Source: Doris montereyensis (taxonomy: Eukaryota > Mollusca > Gastropoda > Nudibranchia > Dorididae). From it: a stretch of DNA of 64,000 nucleotides. Below the pieces are notes generated by a model. That model was not told the DNA's origin and did no database searches. It saw only the letters and a program-made list of their open reading frames with translations. The position numbers and the translations under genes were made by a program. Positions 50,845 through 62,654 of this stretch are shown piece by piece; within the stretch, counting starts at the first letter, position 1, and every line of letters begins with the position of its first letter. The stretch covers positions 138,501 to 202,500 of the forward strand of contig JAXRKP010000602.1 of the NCBI GenBank assembly GCA_037039925.1, read 5' to 3'.

Positions 50845-51006
50845 TCATTTGACTTGTCTTGTGAGGTAGTGAATTTGGTCGATGACTTCCAAGATGCCAG
50901 CATTCCTGGACCTGATCTACGTGACTTAGATTTTGGAGCTTGAACGGTTTCATCTCATGGGATCCTGCGCTGCCCGTCACAGTTCCTACAGCCATCATGT
51001 ACATGT
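50845..51006 (-). CDS. RMI2: RMI2-like exon 3
   Basis: Acceptor GATGTAACAG. It reads (D)MYMMAVGTVTGSAGSHEM, KPFKLQNLSHVDQVQECWHL, then, after one extra G at about 50889, EVIDQIHYLTRQVK and TGA. Length is 162 nt against 161 expected from phase. Confidence 0.87.
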
Positions 51007-52487
51007 CTGTTACATCAGAATAAAATATAAAGGTAGCAACGAGTTTGGCCATGAGAAGCTCAGGTTAAAAAAAAAAGAAAGAAAATAAATTGCTGAGAAA
51101 TAGATACTGTATGCAATGACAAAACAAAACAAAAACATCACATGTAAAATGCAACAAATGAGACAAAAATGACAAAATTTCCACCTGTGCAGCTACTCGC
51201 TGTAGCGTGATCCATCCACGATAAAATTTAACAGATAGCGTGGCAAGTGCCTCTTCTCCTTCCTCAACACTTTCCCAACCACCTCCCCCAAGCCTGCTCT
51301 TTTTCCTGCTAATAAGTAATGCTACTTTCTTTGAGGTTTACATGGACCATAGAGCAAGAGTTTATCCCAGTTTCTATAGTGTGAAACGGAACTAGTGACA
51401 TTACATCACCTCCTGGATGAAACCCTAAAACGTCACAGACTTTACCAAATGACCCTTAAGTCCAGCCACTTAACCACTAATCTACGGATGCCCACCCTCC
51501 CCATGACCTAAAATTGACAGAGACACTGTCAAAGAAAAAAATATGAGTTTAAAAGCTATCAGAAAGATTGATCACCTTTCTTTATTTCTGGTCTTCCTGA
51601 GACTTTGTCGCATGCTGTTAGCAATATCTGCCCAGTTCCATCACTGATGACTGCACTTTTCTCATCTTGTTCAACCTTTAGAAAGAAATAAACTGGATGT
51701 AAATTGTCATCAAATGATGATATTTCCTAGACACTAATCTGTCTTAAAAGATGTAAAGAAATCTTGTTACCTCTTTTAAAAAGAAAAATTATCTTTTTAA
51801 TTACTACATTCTCACAAACTTTAAGCAATAAAAAAATGTTTCAATGGAAAAGTAGCAGAAACAGCAATAATTCATTGGAGAGAAATCACAAAAAACAATT
51901 ATTCATGTTAAGTTAAAACTTGAAACATACACTTGACAGTAATAAAGTTAGTTTTATTCTTTACATATATTACTTAGTAATCTAAATATGAATGAGGAAA
52001 ATAATCATCTACGTGTAAGATTGTAATTACTAACTTAAGTATCAATACTTGCCTCATAATCAGTCTTACAGAAAAGAAACAACTTGTTTACTGAGTACTA
52101 CTGTTTAAATAATCAACAACATTATAAAGCAATAACGCAACACTTATTACTAAGTTAATGTTTACTCTTCTTGACAAAAAAGAGGAAACATATATAATTA
52201 AAACCTTGACGAAAACTTCATTAATATGTCATAAGAAGAAAAAAAGTTCAATCAGGTCAAACAACTTTAAAATTTGACATTTACAATTTTAATCTTACCT
52301 CAACAATGTGTCCCTGAATCCAAACAACTGAGAAACTGAATGAACCTTGTGGTATAGTGCATGTCCAAGTTTTCAAGTTTGGCTTAGAAGTCTGGCTTTG
52401 AAATTTGATCCTCAGTGTGTTCCTCACTTAAGCAATTGTTTATGTGCTCTGCAAGAGTTTTACTGATGGATGCTTGAGTATACTCAT
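50845..52487 (-). CDS. RMI2: RMI2-like subunit of the BLM-TOP3A-RMI dissolvasome, three exons
   Basis: RMI2 is the small OB-fold partner of RMI1 in the complex that dissolves double Holliday junctions. Joined exons give about 149 residues (human 147). Motifs: VVWIQGHIVE (human AVWMQGRVVM), then an acidic turn and ISDGTGQ (human LRDPSGDF), then DMYMMAVGTV (human GKYVMVMGVV), and a C-terminal WHLEVIDQIHYL (human WELEVEDLHR). Exon phases agree (0, then 1). Frame breaks occur in exon 1 (two) and near the end of exon 3 (one extra G). The start is ATG at 52487, giving MSILKHPSVKLL, similar to the PPLKVLAEQL segment of human RMI2. It lies between two copies of direct repeat R. An intron carries a SINE fragment. 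Confidence 0.87.
51335..51510 (-). repeat. SINE family S fragment in RMI2 intron
   Basis: Shares CCATAGAGC, GAGTTTATCCCAGTTT, TAGTG-GAAACGGAAC and CATCACCTCCTGG with 63120-63190. Confidence 0.75.
51576..51675 (-). CDS. RMI2: RMI2-like exon 2
   Basis: Acceptor TTCTAAAG, donor GTGATC. It reads VEQDEKSAVISDGTGQILLT then ACDKVSGRPEIKK, 100 nt, no frame break. Confidence 0.88.
52299..52487 (-). CDS. RMI2: RMI2-like exon 1
   Basis: ATG follows TAGTTGTAGG. Segments: MSILKHPSVKLL, then AEHINNCLSEEHTED, then TSKPNLKTWTCTIPQGSFSF with SVVWIQGHIVE at the end; donor GTAAGA, phase 0. Two frame changes lie between segments. An AG just before the ATG (GTTGTAG) could instead be an acceptor, so an upstream leader exon is possible. 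Confidence 0.82.
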
Positions 52488-52849
52488 CCTACAACTAAAA
52501 TTTAAAAAACAATGATATAATATATACGTAATAGTGTATTACACAGACATTAGGTATAAATATAATACAACAAATACAAGTATTTAAACAAATAAAGTAG
52601 GTCTAAAGTAGCCTAACAATCAGTAACGGCTACCTAAGAACCAAAAGGAGAGGTCATGTAAAAAATGAACCTACACTCAAACCTCGTTATACCATCTATC
52701 TGCACACCAGCTTTTCACCCTTCTACTTCTATAGATTCTTTACAAAAACAATGAAACATCTTGTTATCCCGCCATCTGTCAAAGATTTGGCAGGAATGTT
52801 TCTTAATAACCATTGTAAAATACAACTCGTTATACCATCACTGTTCATG

Positions 52850-53405
52850 ACAACCCTCTTCCCCCAAAGTGATGTAAACAGGAAGAAAAAGAATCTAGTT
52901 TGGCTTGGTCACGGATCACGGAGTCAAACATGTACTACAGACACACAAGCATTACTGCCATGTATGTCTTAGTACTCTTACACTTACAGAAATGACACTA
53001 ACACTAGTGACACAAGGCTTCTTCTTCATGAGAATGAGAGTACTGAAAGTTTTGAGATGTTCATCGTCCACTGCTTAGGCCTCTGTCAGCCGATGAAAAA
53101 TAGCCCCGGCATAGACTGAGATCGTGTTATTCTGACAATAGCTTGGCAGGGTAGGCATGGCTATGATTGGGTCCAATTGAACGGCAGAATAAGGCCTCAC
53201 AGCAGTGTCGTAACCTAGGCTAATTCATTTTGTTTTTCAGTCAATGTATTTTTTTCTAGACTACATAAGAGACCTGGTGATCCTACTGTTATAATATACT
53301 ACAATAATAGCCACTTTAGTATGCCTACATTGTCTTGTCAGTGATTGTTTTTCTTTTCCTGGATTAGTCAAATATTGATTATCTCCCTCATTGCAAAACT
53401 GAAAA
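52850..53405 (+). repeat. Direct repeat R, copy 2 (right of RMI2)
   Basis: Second copy of the 560-bp repeat, direct orientation. Just before it (52675-52850) CTCGTTATACCATC-type sequence occurs twice, with a related CTTGTTATCCCGCCATC between. Confidence 0.85.
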
Positions 53406-53539
53406 AAGGGTGTTTTTTTGTGCATATAGATTGATTGACGCTAAGAAATGTCCCAATTTTCCCTTATAACATCTATTCGGCCACTGTAACATCAGCTTAG
53501 CTACTTTTAACATCAAAACAACACCCCACTATAAATAAT

Positions 53540-54770
53540 AATAATTAGTAAATTTCTACAGCACTACATACATAAGAGCTCTAAGCGTTTTGACAAGTCA
53601 AAAGGAAAAATTCTGGAAGAACACAATCATGACCAAATTAAAAAATACATTGCAGTATCAAACATACATAGGATAAAAATGCAATGATGTAAAATTCTGC
53701 ATGGACCAAGGCTTGGTTATAAACCATAAAAATAATGGGGTTGATGGCACATAGAAATGAACAACATAAAATGATAATTATACACATTAATATAAAGTTA
53801 AAAGGTCTGTTAATCACCAGTTTAAAATATTTAACAAATAAAAGATTTTCTAAAAAGATGGGATTTCAAAATTCTTTTTGAAGGCTTACATTTCTAACAC
53901 TTCTAAGATCAATGTTGAGGTTGTTTCAAATATGGGCCAAAATAAGTAAAAGGATCTTCTACTAATGCTGTTAAGTTTAAAAGTAGAAGAAACAGTGAGA
54001 GATCACTTGCTGATCTTAAATTACGGGATGGTTTATAGCGAATAATCGATCGATTGGGGTAAGAAGGGCCAGTGTTATAAAATCAATTAAAACAATCACA
54101 GCAGCTCTGTATTCGATCCTGGAATTGATGGGTAACCAGAGCAATTCATTCAGAATGAGTGTTATATGATTGGCTTTTAAAGAAATTATATACAACACAA
54201 GCAGCAGAATTTTGAATACTTTGAGGTTAATTCATTTTTAGTTCAGGGACGCCGAAAAATAGAGAAAAGTGATAGTCAAACCTCGAAAGTGTAAAAGTCA
54301 AAGCGATCTTTCAAACAACAGGTTTATCAATAATTGATCTAGTGCTAGACAATTTTCTTAGCTCATAAAAACATACTTGGGTTAATTTATTTATATGACT
54401 ATCAAAGGTTAAAGTTATGTCAATGTAAACACCAAGATTTCTGACAATTGAAGCCCAATTTAATATGCTGACCATTCAATACAATCTCAACCACAGTCAA
54501 ATATTTTAACTTTCTCTCAGAACCTATGAGCATTGCCTCTGTTTTATCATCATTCATTTTCATTTTGTTTCAAATCATCCAAATTTTAATATCAGAGACT
54601 AAAGACTGCATTTTGATGATTGTATCAATGTTTTTGATATCAAAAGGCATATAATATAGAGTTGTATATCATCTGCATAGGAATGGTAATAGCAACCATG
54701 TTCGTGAATTAACTCAGAAAGTGGATGCATGCAGATGGTGAAAAAAAGAGGGAAATATTGAATTAACTCA
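53540..54770 (-). mobile_element. CR1/L2-like LINE, 3' half
   Basis: On the minus strand: HSYADDIQLY (about 54690), MKMNDDKTEAMLIGSERK (about 54560), SHINQVSKVCFYELRKLSS (about 54370), then an ELLWLPINSRIEYRAAV segment (about 54130) and YKPSRNLRSASDLSLF (about 54020). The 3' end has AAAACGCTTAGAGCTCTTAT and an ATTATTATT tail (53540-53590), the typical CR1/L2 terminus. Several stops and frame changes; no 5' half. Confidence 0.82.
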
Positions 54771-56215
54771 TAAAGATCTAAAAATTCAGAAAAAAAGATT
54801 TATTTAAATATAAAATCAAAGTTGAACTTTTTCAAGTTAGATCTAGAACATCCAGAAATATAAATTTTAGGATTATTTCAAATCTACATCCAAACATTTT
54901 ACTCAATAACTGTTATTGAGGGATAACTCGATGAAAAAAGAAAATGAAAAATATTATCAGTATATACAACATAATCATAATGTAAAAAATAATAGATCTA
55001 AAAGATGGCTAGATAATTTCTAGTCCATATCAGATGGTGAGCAAATTGTAGTGTAGGCTCACCAAATTTTTTTTCACATAAAGATCTAAAATTCAGAAAA
55101 AAAAATCTAGATTTATTTAAAATCTAAGTTGAACCCAAGTTAGATAGAGGGACCTCCAGATAGATATAAAAGTTTATAGAGATTCTAGATCTACATTTCA
55201 TACATTAATCTCAATAACAAGAAAGAAAAAAAAAGAAAAATACCAAAAATTCAGGCCTAACATAATGTAAAAATAATAGATCTAAAGATGGCTAGATATC
55301 CCGGAGCAAATTGTAGTGTAGGCTCACCTCACAGTACATCATTTATCCCCAGAATGCCATTTCATTCAAAGTCCTTTTCAACTCCTGTAGGGAGGGGGCT
55401 ACAGCCAAGCCTTTAGGCTTTTCGTATTAACACTCAGACAAGATCTTTTCTCTACCTACAGCTTGGTACTCATTCACACCTGAGTCAACTTATGTCAAGT
55501 GAGGAAGTTAAGAGTGTAGAGATCTAGTACCTTTGCTAAGAGGACAACGTTGTGAAAAAAACCACCTGTACCAGCCGTGGGGCTTGAACCAGAGTCAATC
55601 ATGTTGACCAGTTCCCAACACTACGGTTCAGCTATAACTTCTCATAGATTTAGATTTTGATCTAAAAATCTCTCTAGATTACCTAACTTTCACTTTCGTA
55701 TTATGTGGCGAAACTTCGATTTGAAACTTTCCTTTCTTGAGGTTACAATATTCAACTTGCAAAATAATCAACATGTTTTACATTCATGATACTTTAGAAA
55801 AGTAGTCGACATCAAAGCAGCCATATCGAGACATGCAGTACGAATTATTCGGCGATCCTCGGAGCGGAATGTTTCCGCAAGGCAGTGTTTTTACTCTGAT
55901 ATATTAAACTGCAGTAGGCCGATAACTAGATCTAGTGAAACGGAATATAAACAGTAAACAAAGATTAAATAGAAAGAAAACGGGACAGAACAGTGCAATT
56001 TTCGGGTTGTCCATCCTTTGTCAGCAGCACAGAAAAACATAGAGATAATAACTAGGAAACATGTTGAACAGAACTAATGATGCCAAGAGGTGGTCAATGG
56101 TGCAATGATCCATCGCGCAATTTCCATTAACAGAGCAAGCCTCATATTTGTCATATCATGTCATATCGTGTCAGAGGCTAGGTAGGTCGTTTGACCTTTA
56201 CATGCCCCATAAATC
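54771..56215. other. No gene supported; internal AT-rich repeat and SINE
   Basis: Contains a degenerate direct duplication: 54775-55030 (AAAGATCTAAAAATTCAG... to GATGGCTAGATAATTT) resembles 55078-55300 (AAAGATCTAAAATTCAG... to GATGGCTAGATATCC). A SINE with a tRNA-like head follows at 55370-55650. Confidence 0.65.
55370..55650 (-). repeat. tRNA-headed SINE
   Basis: On the minus strand TATAGCTGAACCGTAGTG (box A-like) is followed about 30 bp later by GGTTCAAGCCCCAC (box B). These Pol III promoter boxes have suitable spacing. Confidence 0.6.
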
Positions 56216-56267
56216 TTAATACAATCGTGCATAATAACAGCAAATAATAATAATACAAATACATACA

Positions 56268-56427
56268 CTAATGATAATAATAATAATACTAATAGTAATA
56301 ACAATAATAATAATAATGATAATAATAATACTATTAATAATAATAATAATTATAATAATAACAACAATAACAATAATAATAATAACAACAATAATACTTA
56401 TAAACATAATAATAATAATAACAATAA

Positions 56428-56489
<62 letters not shown>

Positions 56490-56555
56490 CACCAACAACA
56501 ACAACAATATTAATAATAGTAATAATAATCATAATAATAATAATAATCTTCCAGA
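56268..56555. repeat. (AAT)n tract, imperfect
   Basis: About 290 bp of AAT/AAC triplets directly before RTE copy D. Confidence 0.97.
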
Positions 56556-56599
56556 TGGCTTTGCACTAAAGTAAATTTTGATGCCCATGTTACATCCCA

Positions 56600-58347
56600 C
56601 CGGGCAGTGGGCAGGTAAGCACATGTAGGGGGATCAGGCGGTCCCGCCCTCCACGAGTCTCCTGCTGCCTTACAGGTGGGTCTTAGTTCACCAAAATCAA
56701 AGGGAGTTAACCCTGACAGAAAATAACAACCTGCTGCCTTGTAGGCTGGTTTTGGGTGACCAAACGCTAAGGCAGTTAACCCTGACAGAAAATAACAAGG
56801 CCCGGTAGAGGCCTCAAGGCGGCAGGCCCACTATCTACCTAAAGTACAGTGGGCTAATCACTTGCTTATCCAAAAACAAACTGATTCAAAGAAAGAAATA
56901 TGATATACCCGGCTTGAACTTTTGAAGACGACCTGGAAAAGAACACGGACTGTGATTTTTGGAACATGGAATATTAGGGCAATAAATGAAAAAGAGTTAG
57001 AATTAGCTGAAGAAATGCACAAATTCAAAGTAGACACAAAGAAAAAAGGACAAAACAGGAATAGAAAATATAGGACCAAATCCTACTTTAATCTTCTCAG
57101 GAGTAGATGTCAAAGATAGAGCTAGAGCAGGAGTAGGCCTCCTAATGCATAAAAGGCAAGAAAATCTACTAGAAAATTGGAAATTTGTAAGCCCACGGCT
57201 ATTAGAGGTAAATATTAAACCAAAAGGAAGAAAGCAATTAAATTATTAATAGCTTATGGACCAAACGAAAATGCCACCAAAGAAGAAAAAGATATCTTCG
57301 AAAACGATTTACAAATAGCTGCAGGGAATCTCAAAACCCAAACAGGAACTAGTGGTTTTGGAGATTTCAACGCTAGAGTAGGCAACAATGTAGAGACTTC
57401 AGGAGGAGTAAAAGGTAAAGAAGGAGAGACAACAGCTTCTCCAAATGGAGAGAGACTAATAGATTTTTGCCTAAAGAATAACATGAAAATAGCCAATACA
57501 TGTTTTCTTCATAAATATATCCCCGAATATACAAGAGTAAATGAAGACAGATGTGAAAAGTCAATCATAGAATACATAATAGTTAGCAACTCCCTTTTTT
57601 TACAGTACAATGGATGCAAGAGTAAATAGAGAAGCTGAAATATTTAGTGATCATCACCTAGTGATTGCTAAAATGAGATTACCGACTGAAGAAAACAAAT
57701 AAAAAAGGAAAGAGAAGAAAGCTAATTAACTCAAAATAGAAGAACTAAATAAACCAATATTAAAACAGATGTATCAATCCAGGATAATAAAAAAAGTTTT
57801 ATCGGTGAAAGGCGGATGGATCTGACTGATAGCACAATAGAAGAAAAGTGGCAAATGTCTGTGGTAGGAAATAAATTAAAGGAGATAGGAAAAGAACAGT
57901 ATGGTGGAATGAGAATGTCAAAACTAAGATCAAAGAAAGAAGGATGCCTGTAAGAAATACTTGCAAACAAAGAGTGCAGAGGATGAGCTAGATTACGTGA
58001 GTAAAAGAACTATTGCCATAGAGGAAGCAAAGCAGGAACAGTAGGAAGAGTTTGGACAAAGACTTCAAGAAAGCTATCAAGGAAATCAAAAACTGTTCTG
58101 GGAGCAAAGAAGAGCATGAAAAAGACTAAAACATGCCCAATACGACAAATTAAGAACACCAAAGAAGGAACAATGAAAGAGGACAGCGAAATCATGGAAA
58201 CGTGGAGAAATTATTTTCAACAATTACATAATCTCTCCACAACATATGGAACTAGGAGTACATATCAATTAGTAAGAGTAACAAGTAATTGAGAGGAGAC
58301 AGCTGAATATGTAGATATCTCAATGGAAGAAATCCAAACAGCTATCA
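56600..58347 (+). mobile_element. RTE-like LINE, copy D, 5' end intact, 3' end missing
   Basis: Begins at CCGGGCAGTGGGCAGGTAAG, the same 5' terminus as copies A and C. It carries two tandem monomers (56650-56790) and runs through the endonuclease and linker to GAAATCCAAACAGCTATCAG, where similarity stops before the RT. Loss of the 3' rather than the 5' part is unusual for target-primed insertion and points to later deletion or rearrangement. Confidence 0.88.
56922..58345 (+). pseudogene. RTE ORF copy D remnant (endonuclease, no RT)
   Basis: Seen in broken frames: RTVIFGTWNIRAINEKELEL (about 56946-57005), then an 18-bp loss removing the catalytic ITE segment. KKKGQ, AYGPNENATKEEK (about 57250), GDFNARVGNN (about 57360) and GGANG-type substitutions follow. 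Several internal stops. Confidence 0.85.
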
Positions 58348-58502
58348 GAGTAAAAAAGATCATAATACATAATTATTTTTCATTAAAAGTGCAAAACATT
58401 AATGCATTATAGGCAGGAATACTAGTATGACAAATACATCACACAGAAATTCTTTCTTTCTTTCTTTATCAGCTCCCATTCTACCTTCCGGGTGTATGGG
58501 TT

Positions 58503-60926
58503 TTAGATGCCCGAAATGATCTTTCTCCAGGCTGCCCTGTTTTGACATTTTCTGTTTCCTTCCGTGAAAGTTACATTTCTTTGCGTTAATGCCTCCTCTA
58601 TATGTTCTTCCCACTTTCTCCGAGGTCTGCCTTTTGGTCTTTTACCTCTTTTATGTAATTCATTATTCATTATGTTGATATTTGACTGGAGGTCCCTTTT
58701 ATGATTTTCCAAACAGAACTAAATCATCGACAAATGAAAGCATTGATACATTTACTGGTTTGAACTTCCACATACCTACATTCGTTTTCTTCATTTTTGA
58801 GGATGCCTTGGCGACTGAATCCATAAATGTGATAAACAAAAGACGACTTAGGATACAACCTTGTTTTACTCCTATATCTACATCAAATTCTTCAGATACA
58901 TTACAGCTATTCTTACTGCACATGTTGGTTTGTTGTAAAAACTTTCAATGGCTTCTATTAAATTTTGCTCTACGTTGTCTTCTTTTAAGGAATGCCATAG
59001 CTCGTCCCTCCTCACAGTGTCAAACGCCTTTTCTAAGTCAATAAAACACAGGTGCAAGTCAATGTTTCTCTCAAGGAATTTTTCTATTATTTGTCTAATT
59101 GTAAATATGTGATCTTGTACACTTCTTCCTGGTCTAAATCCACTCTGGTGTTCTTCAATCTGATCCTCTACTCTTTTCCTTAGTCTCATTTCCAGAATTC
59201 TGGCATACACTCCATACACTTTTACTGGTACGTTAAGTAGTGATATCGCTTTATAGTTTGAGCATTCCATAGTTGATCATTTCTTGTGTATTGGTACTAC
59301 CATTCCCTTATTCCAGTCGTCTGGTACCTATTTGGACTTCCATGCTTGTTGACATATTGCATGTAATAGTTTGTCTGCCTCTCTCCCTTGGTTCTTAATC
59401 ATTTCTGGACAAAACTTGATCTGCCTCTGGGTTTTTTCTAATTTCACTTTTCTTATATCTGTTTGAAGTTCTTCCATTGAGATATTTACATCTTCAGCTG
59501 TATCACATCGATTACTTGTTACTCTTACATATTGATCTTTACCCCTTGTTTCATATGTTCTCGAGGGATTATGTAATTGTTGAAAATAGTTTCTCCACAT
59601 TTCCATGATTTCGCTGTCTCCTTTCATTATTTCTCCTTTGGCGTTCTTAATTTGTCGTATTGGGCATACTTTGGTCTTTCTCATGCTCTTCCTTGCTCCC
59701 CAGAACAGTTTTTGCTTTCCTTGATAGCTTTCTTGAAATCTTTTGTCCAAACTCTTCCCGCTGTTCCGGTTTTGCTTTCCTTACTTCCTCTTTGGCGATA
59801 GTTCTTTTACTCACGTAATCTATCGTATCCTCTGGTCTCTTTGTTTGCAAGTACTTCTTACAGGCATCCTTCTTTTCTTTGATCTTAATCTTGACATTCT
59901 CATTCCACCACGCTGTTCTTTTCCTATCTCCTTTAATTTGTTTCCCACACAGACCTCTTCAGTACAACTGAGGAGTGTTTCTTTATATATTTGCCACTTT
60001 TCTTCTATTGTGCTTTCCTTCAGATCCATCTGTCGTTCACTGATAGATCTTTTTATCCTGGATTGGTATCTGTTTTACTAATGGGTTATTTAGTTCTTCT
60101 AGTTTGAGTTTAGTAGCTTTCTTCTCTTTCCTTTTCTGTTTGTTTTATTCACTTAATAATCTCATTTTGGATATCACTAGGTGATGATCACTAAATATTT
60201 CAGCTCCTCTGCTTACTCTAGAATCCATTGTACTGTAAAAAAGGAGTTGCTAACTATTATGTAGTCTATGTTTGAGTTTTCACATCTGTCTTCATTTACT
60301 CTTGTATATTTGTGTATATCTTTATGATGAAAAAATGTGTTAGCTATTTTCATGTTATTCTTAAGCAAAAATCTATTAGTTTCTCTCCATTTGAAGAAGT
60401 TGTTATCTCTCTTTCTTTACCTATTGCTCCTCCTGATGTTTCTACATTGTTGCCTACTCTAGTGTTGAAATCTCATAAAACCATTCATTCTTGTTTGGGT
60501 TTTGAGATTCTCTGCAGCTATTTGTAAATCATTTTCGAAGATATCGTTTTCTTCTTTGGTGGCATCTTCGTTTGGTCCATAAGCTATTAATAATTTAATT
60601 GCTCTTCCTTTTGGTTTGATATTTACCTCTAATTGCCGTGGGCTTACAAATTTCCAACTTTCTAGTAGCATTTCATGCCTTTATGCATTATGAGGCCTAC
60701 TCCTGCTCTAGCTCTATCTTTGACACCTACTCCTGAGAAGATTAAAGTAGGATTTAGTCCTACATTTTCTATTCCTTGTCCTTTTTTATTTGTTTCTGTA
60801 ATAGCCAAAATGTCTACTTTGAATTTGTGCATTTCTTCAGCTAATTCTAACTCCTTTCTATTAATTGCCCTAACATTCCATGTTCCAAAATCACAGTCCG
60901 TGTTCTTTTCCAGGGTCGTCTTCTAA
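58503..60926 (-). pseudogene. RTE ORF copy C remnant
   Basis: In order: a FHVPK-like TWN equivalent near 60880, AYGPNEDATKEEND (about 60590), KIKWF-type linker and MEELQTDIRKVKLEK (about 59480-59435). RT blocks are SNYKAISLLNVPVKVYG (about 59265-59215), HQSGFRPGRSVQDHIFTI (about 59150), CFIDLEKAFDTVRRDELW (about 59050), VKQGCILSRLLF (about 58865) and LSFVDDLVLFGK (about 58735). The catalytic FADD is changed to FVDD. A 0.5-kb deletion follows. Confidence 0.85.
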
Positions 60927-61059
60927 AGTTCAAGCCGGGTATATCATTGTATATATTACTTTGAATCAGGTTGTTTTGGATAAGCAGGGGATTAGCCCAC
61001 TGTACTTTAGGTAGATGGTTGGGCTGCCACCTTGAGGCCTTCTATCGGGCATTGTTATT

Positions 61060-61260
61060 TTCTGTCAGGGTTAACTCCCGTAGCCTTTAGTCATTACAGA
61101 CCAGTCTGCAAGGCAGCAGGTTGTTATTTTCTGTCAGGGTTAACTCCCTTAGCTGTTGGTCAATAAAGACCGACCTGCAAGGCAGCAGGTTGTTTCCTTT
61201 CAGGGTTCTCCCTTAGCCTTTAGTTAGCAAGACCTGCCCGCAAGGCAGCAGGAGACTCGT
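61060..61260 (-). repeat. Tandem 66-bp monomers in the RTE 5' region, copy C
   Basis: Three units with TTCTGTCAGGGTTAACTCCC and CTGCAAGGCAGCAGG landmarks, the same arrangement as copy A. Confidence 0.85.
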
Positions 61261-61539
61261 GGAGGGCGGGATCATCTACTCCTCGTACAAGTGCTTACCT
61301 GTCCACTGCCCGGTACAGAAGACATGCGGCGAAAAATACTAGTTTGAGAAGTTTCAGAAGAATAAGACACAAAATCATTACAAAAAGACCTAGATTCCCT
61401 AGTACATGTAATCTGAACAAAAATATGACAAATGAACTTTCATCCTTAAAATGTTATGTCATGAGTATTCGGAATAAGAAAAAAACATCACACTTGAATA
61501 CATTATATTCGATCAAGCTCTTCGACATGCAGACAGTGC

Positions 61540-62150
61540 ACCTTACTTGGGTGTTCACATAGGTACACACCTAAATTAGGACAAACATGTCAAACGCACT
61601 GTGAGAAAAGCCATAAAATCTCTAGGTTCATCAGACGCAATTTACAGCAATGCCCCCAAAAAGTCAAATCTCGACTGTATTTGTCACTGGTGCGACTCAT
61701 CTTGTAATGCGTTAGTACAGCATGGGCTCTTTACCATCAAAAACACATCAACATGGTCGAGCAAAACCAGAGGAGAGCAATAAGATTTGTCACCGACTGC
61801 CGATCCAATGAATCAGGCTGTGTCACCGGAGCCTGGCAAAAAACTGAATTGGCAAAAAAAAAAAACCTCCAAAAAAAAACCCCCAAAGAAAACAAAACAA
61901 AACAACATCAAAACAAAACAAAAACAAACAACCCAACGAAACAAACCAACAAGTTGGATTCACGCACATTTATTAATTCGCGAGAAACTACAAGACAACC
62001 ATCACAACACCTCATTAATCAACTCCACAGTCAAACAAGTAATAAGTACTCCACCGTAAATCATTATACATTCATCACAACAAATACAAAAGCAAACACA
62101 TTAACACTTCAAATCAAAATCTCCAAACGATCCAAAAGACCTACTTAATC
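61540..62150 (+). mobile_element. LINE reverse-transcriptase C-terminal fragment
   Basis: In changing frames: LTWVFT/LGVHIGTHLN (about 61540), KHVKRTVRKAIKSLG (about 61590-61630), CPQKVKSRLYLSLVRLILSN (about 61650-61710), HINMVEQNQRRAIRFVTDCR (about 61742-61805). This is the thumb region of a jockey/CR1-type reverse transcriptase, not the RTE family. The rest is poor in complexity (A-rich 61855-61960) and ends in a Lys/Arg-rich tail at 62147. Confidence 0.75.
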
Positions 62151-62654
62151 TTTTGTGTCATAAAGAAAGATATGAAATATCATTCTTACCATCATATTTT
62201 TGTAAAATTATTATCACTAACATCATCAGTTACATTATAATCACCGCTCTTTTTGAATATTATGCATTGTAATGATTGCGTTTACATGTATTAAAAAAAC
62301 AAATATTGTTTTTGGATGTCATAACGCCTGAACTCAATAGGTAAGTTAATGAAAATTTGCCTAGACTATCTAAAATAGTTGTGAACAAGACATGTAAAGC
62401 TTGATAACATATCTTTAATTTTTCTTTAAGTTATGAGGAATACAAAAAGAAACATATACAAAATTGCCATAAACTGACAACTTCAAAGCTATCCTCAGAC
62501 AACCTGGAACAACGAAGTGATTCCAAATATGAAGAACACGAAATCAAAGTAGAAAGAGCTGGAGACGAAATTAATTTTCAACAAGAACATCAAGTTGAAA
62601 CATGATTATTTGTGAAAAGGAAGTTGATATTCCTAAAATCTATTATTCTTGAAG

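Larger units (their letters stand above)
58450..61312 (-). mobile_element. RTE-like LINE, copy C, complete ends, internal deletion
   Basis: Runs from the (AAAG)n tail (58450-58467) to the 5' terminus at about 61312 (CCACTGCCCGG). It has three tandem monomers at about 61060-61260. Relative to copy A about 0.5 kb is missing at 58640-58650, joining the C-terminal RPRRKWEEHIEEAL segment directly to the post-FADD region. ACAGAA flanks both ends (58442-58447 and 61315-61320) and may be a short target duplication. Confidence 0.88.

Noticed and set aside
56216..56407. Ile-rich 63-codon ORF
   Set aside because: Translation of the imperfect (AAT)n tract.
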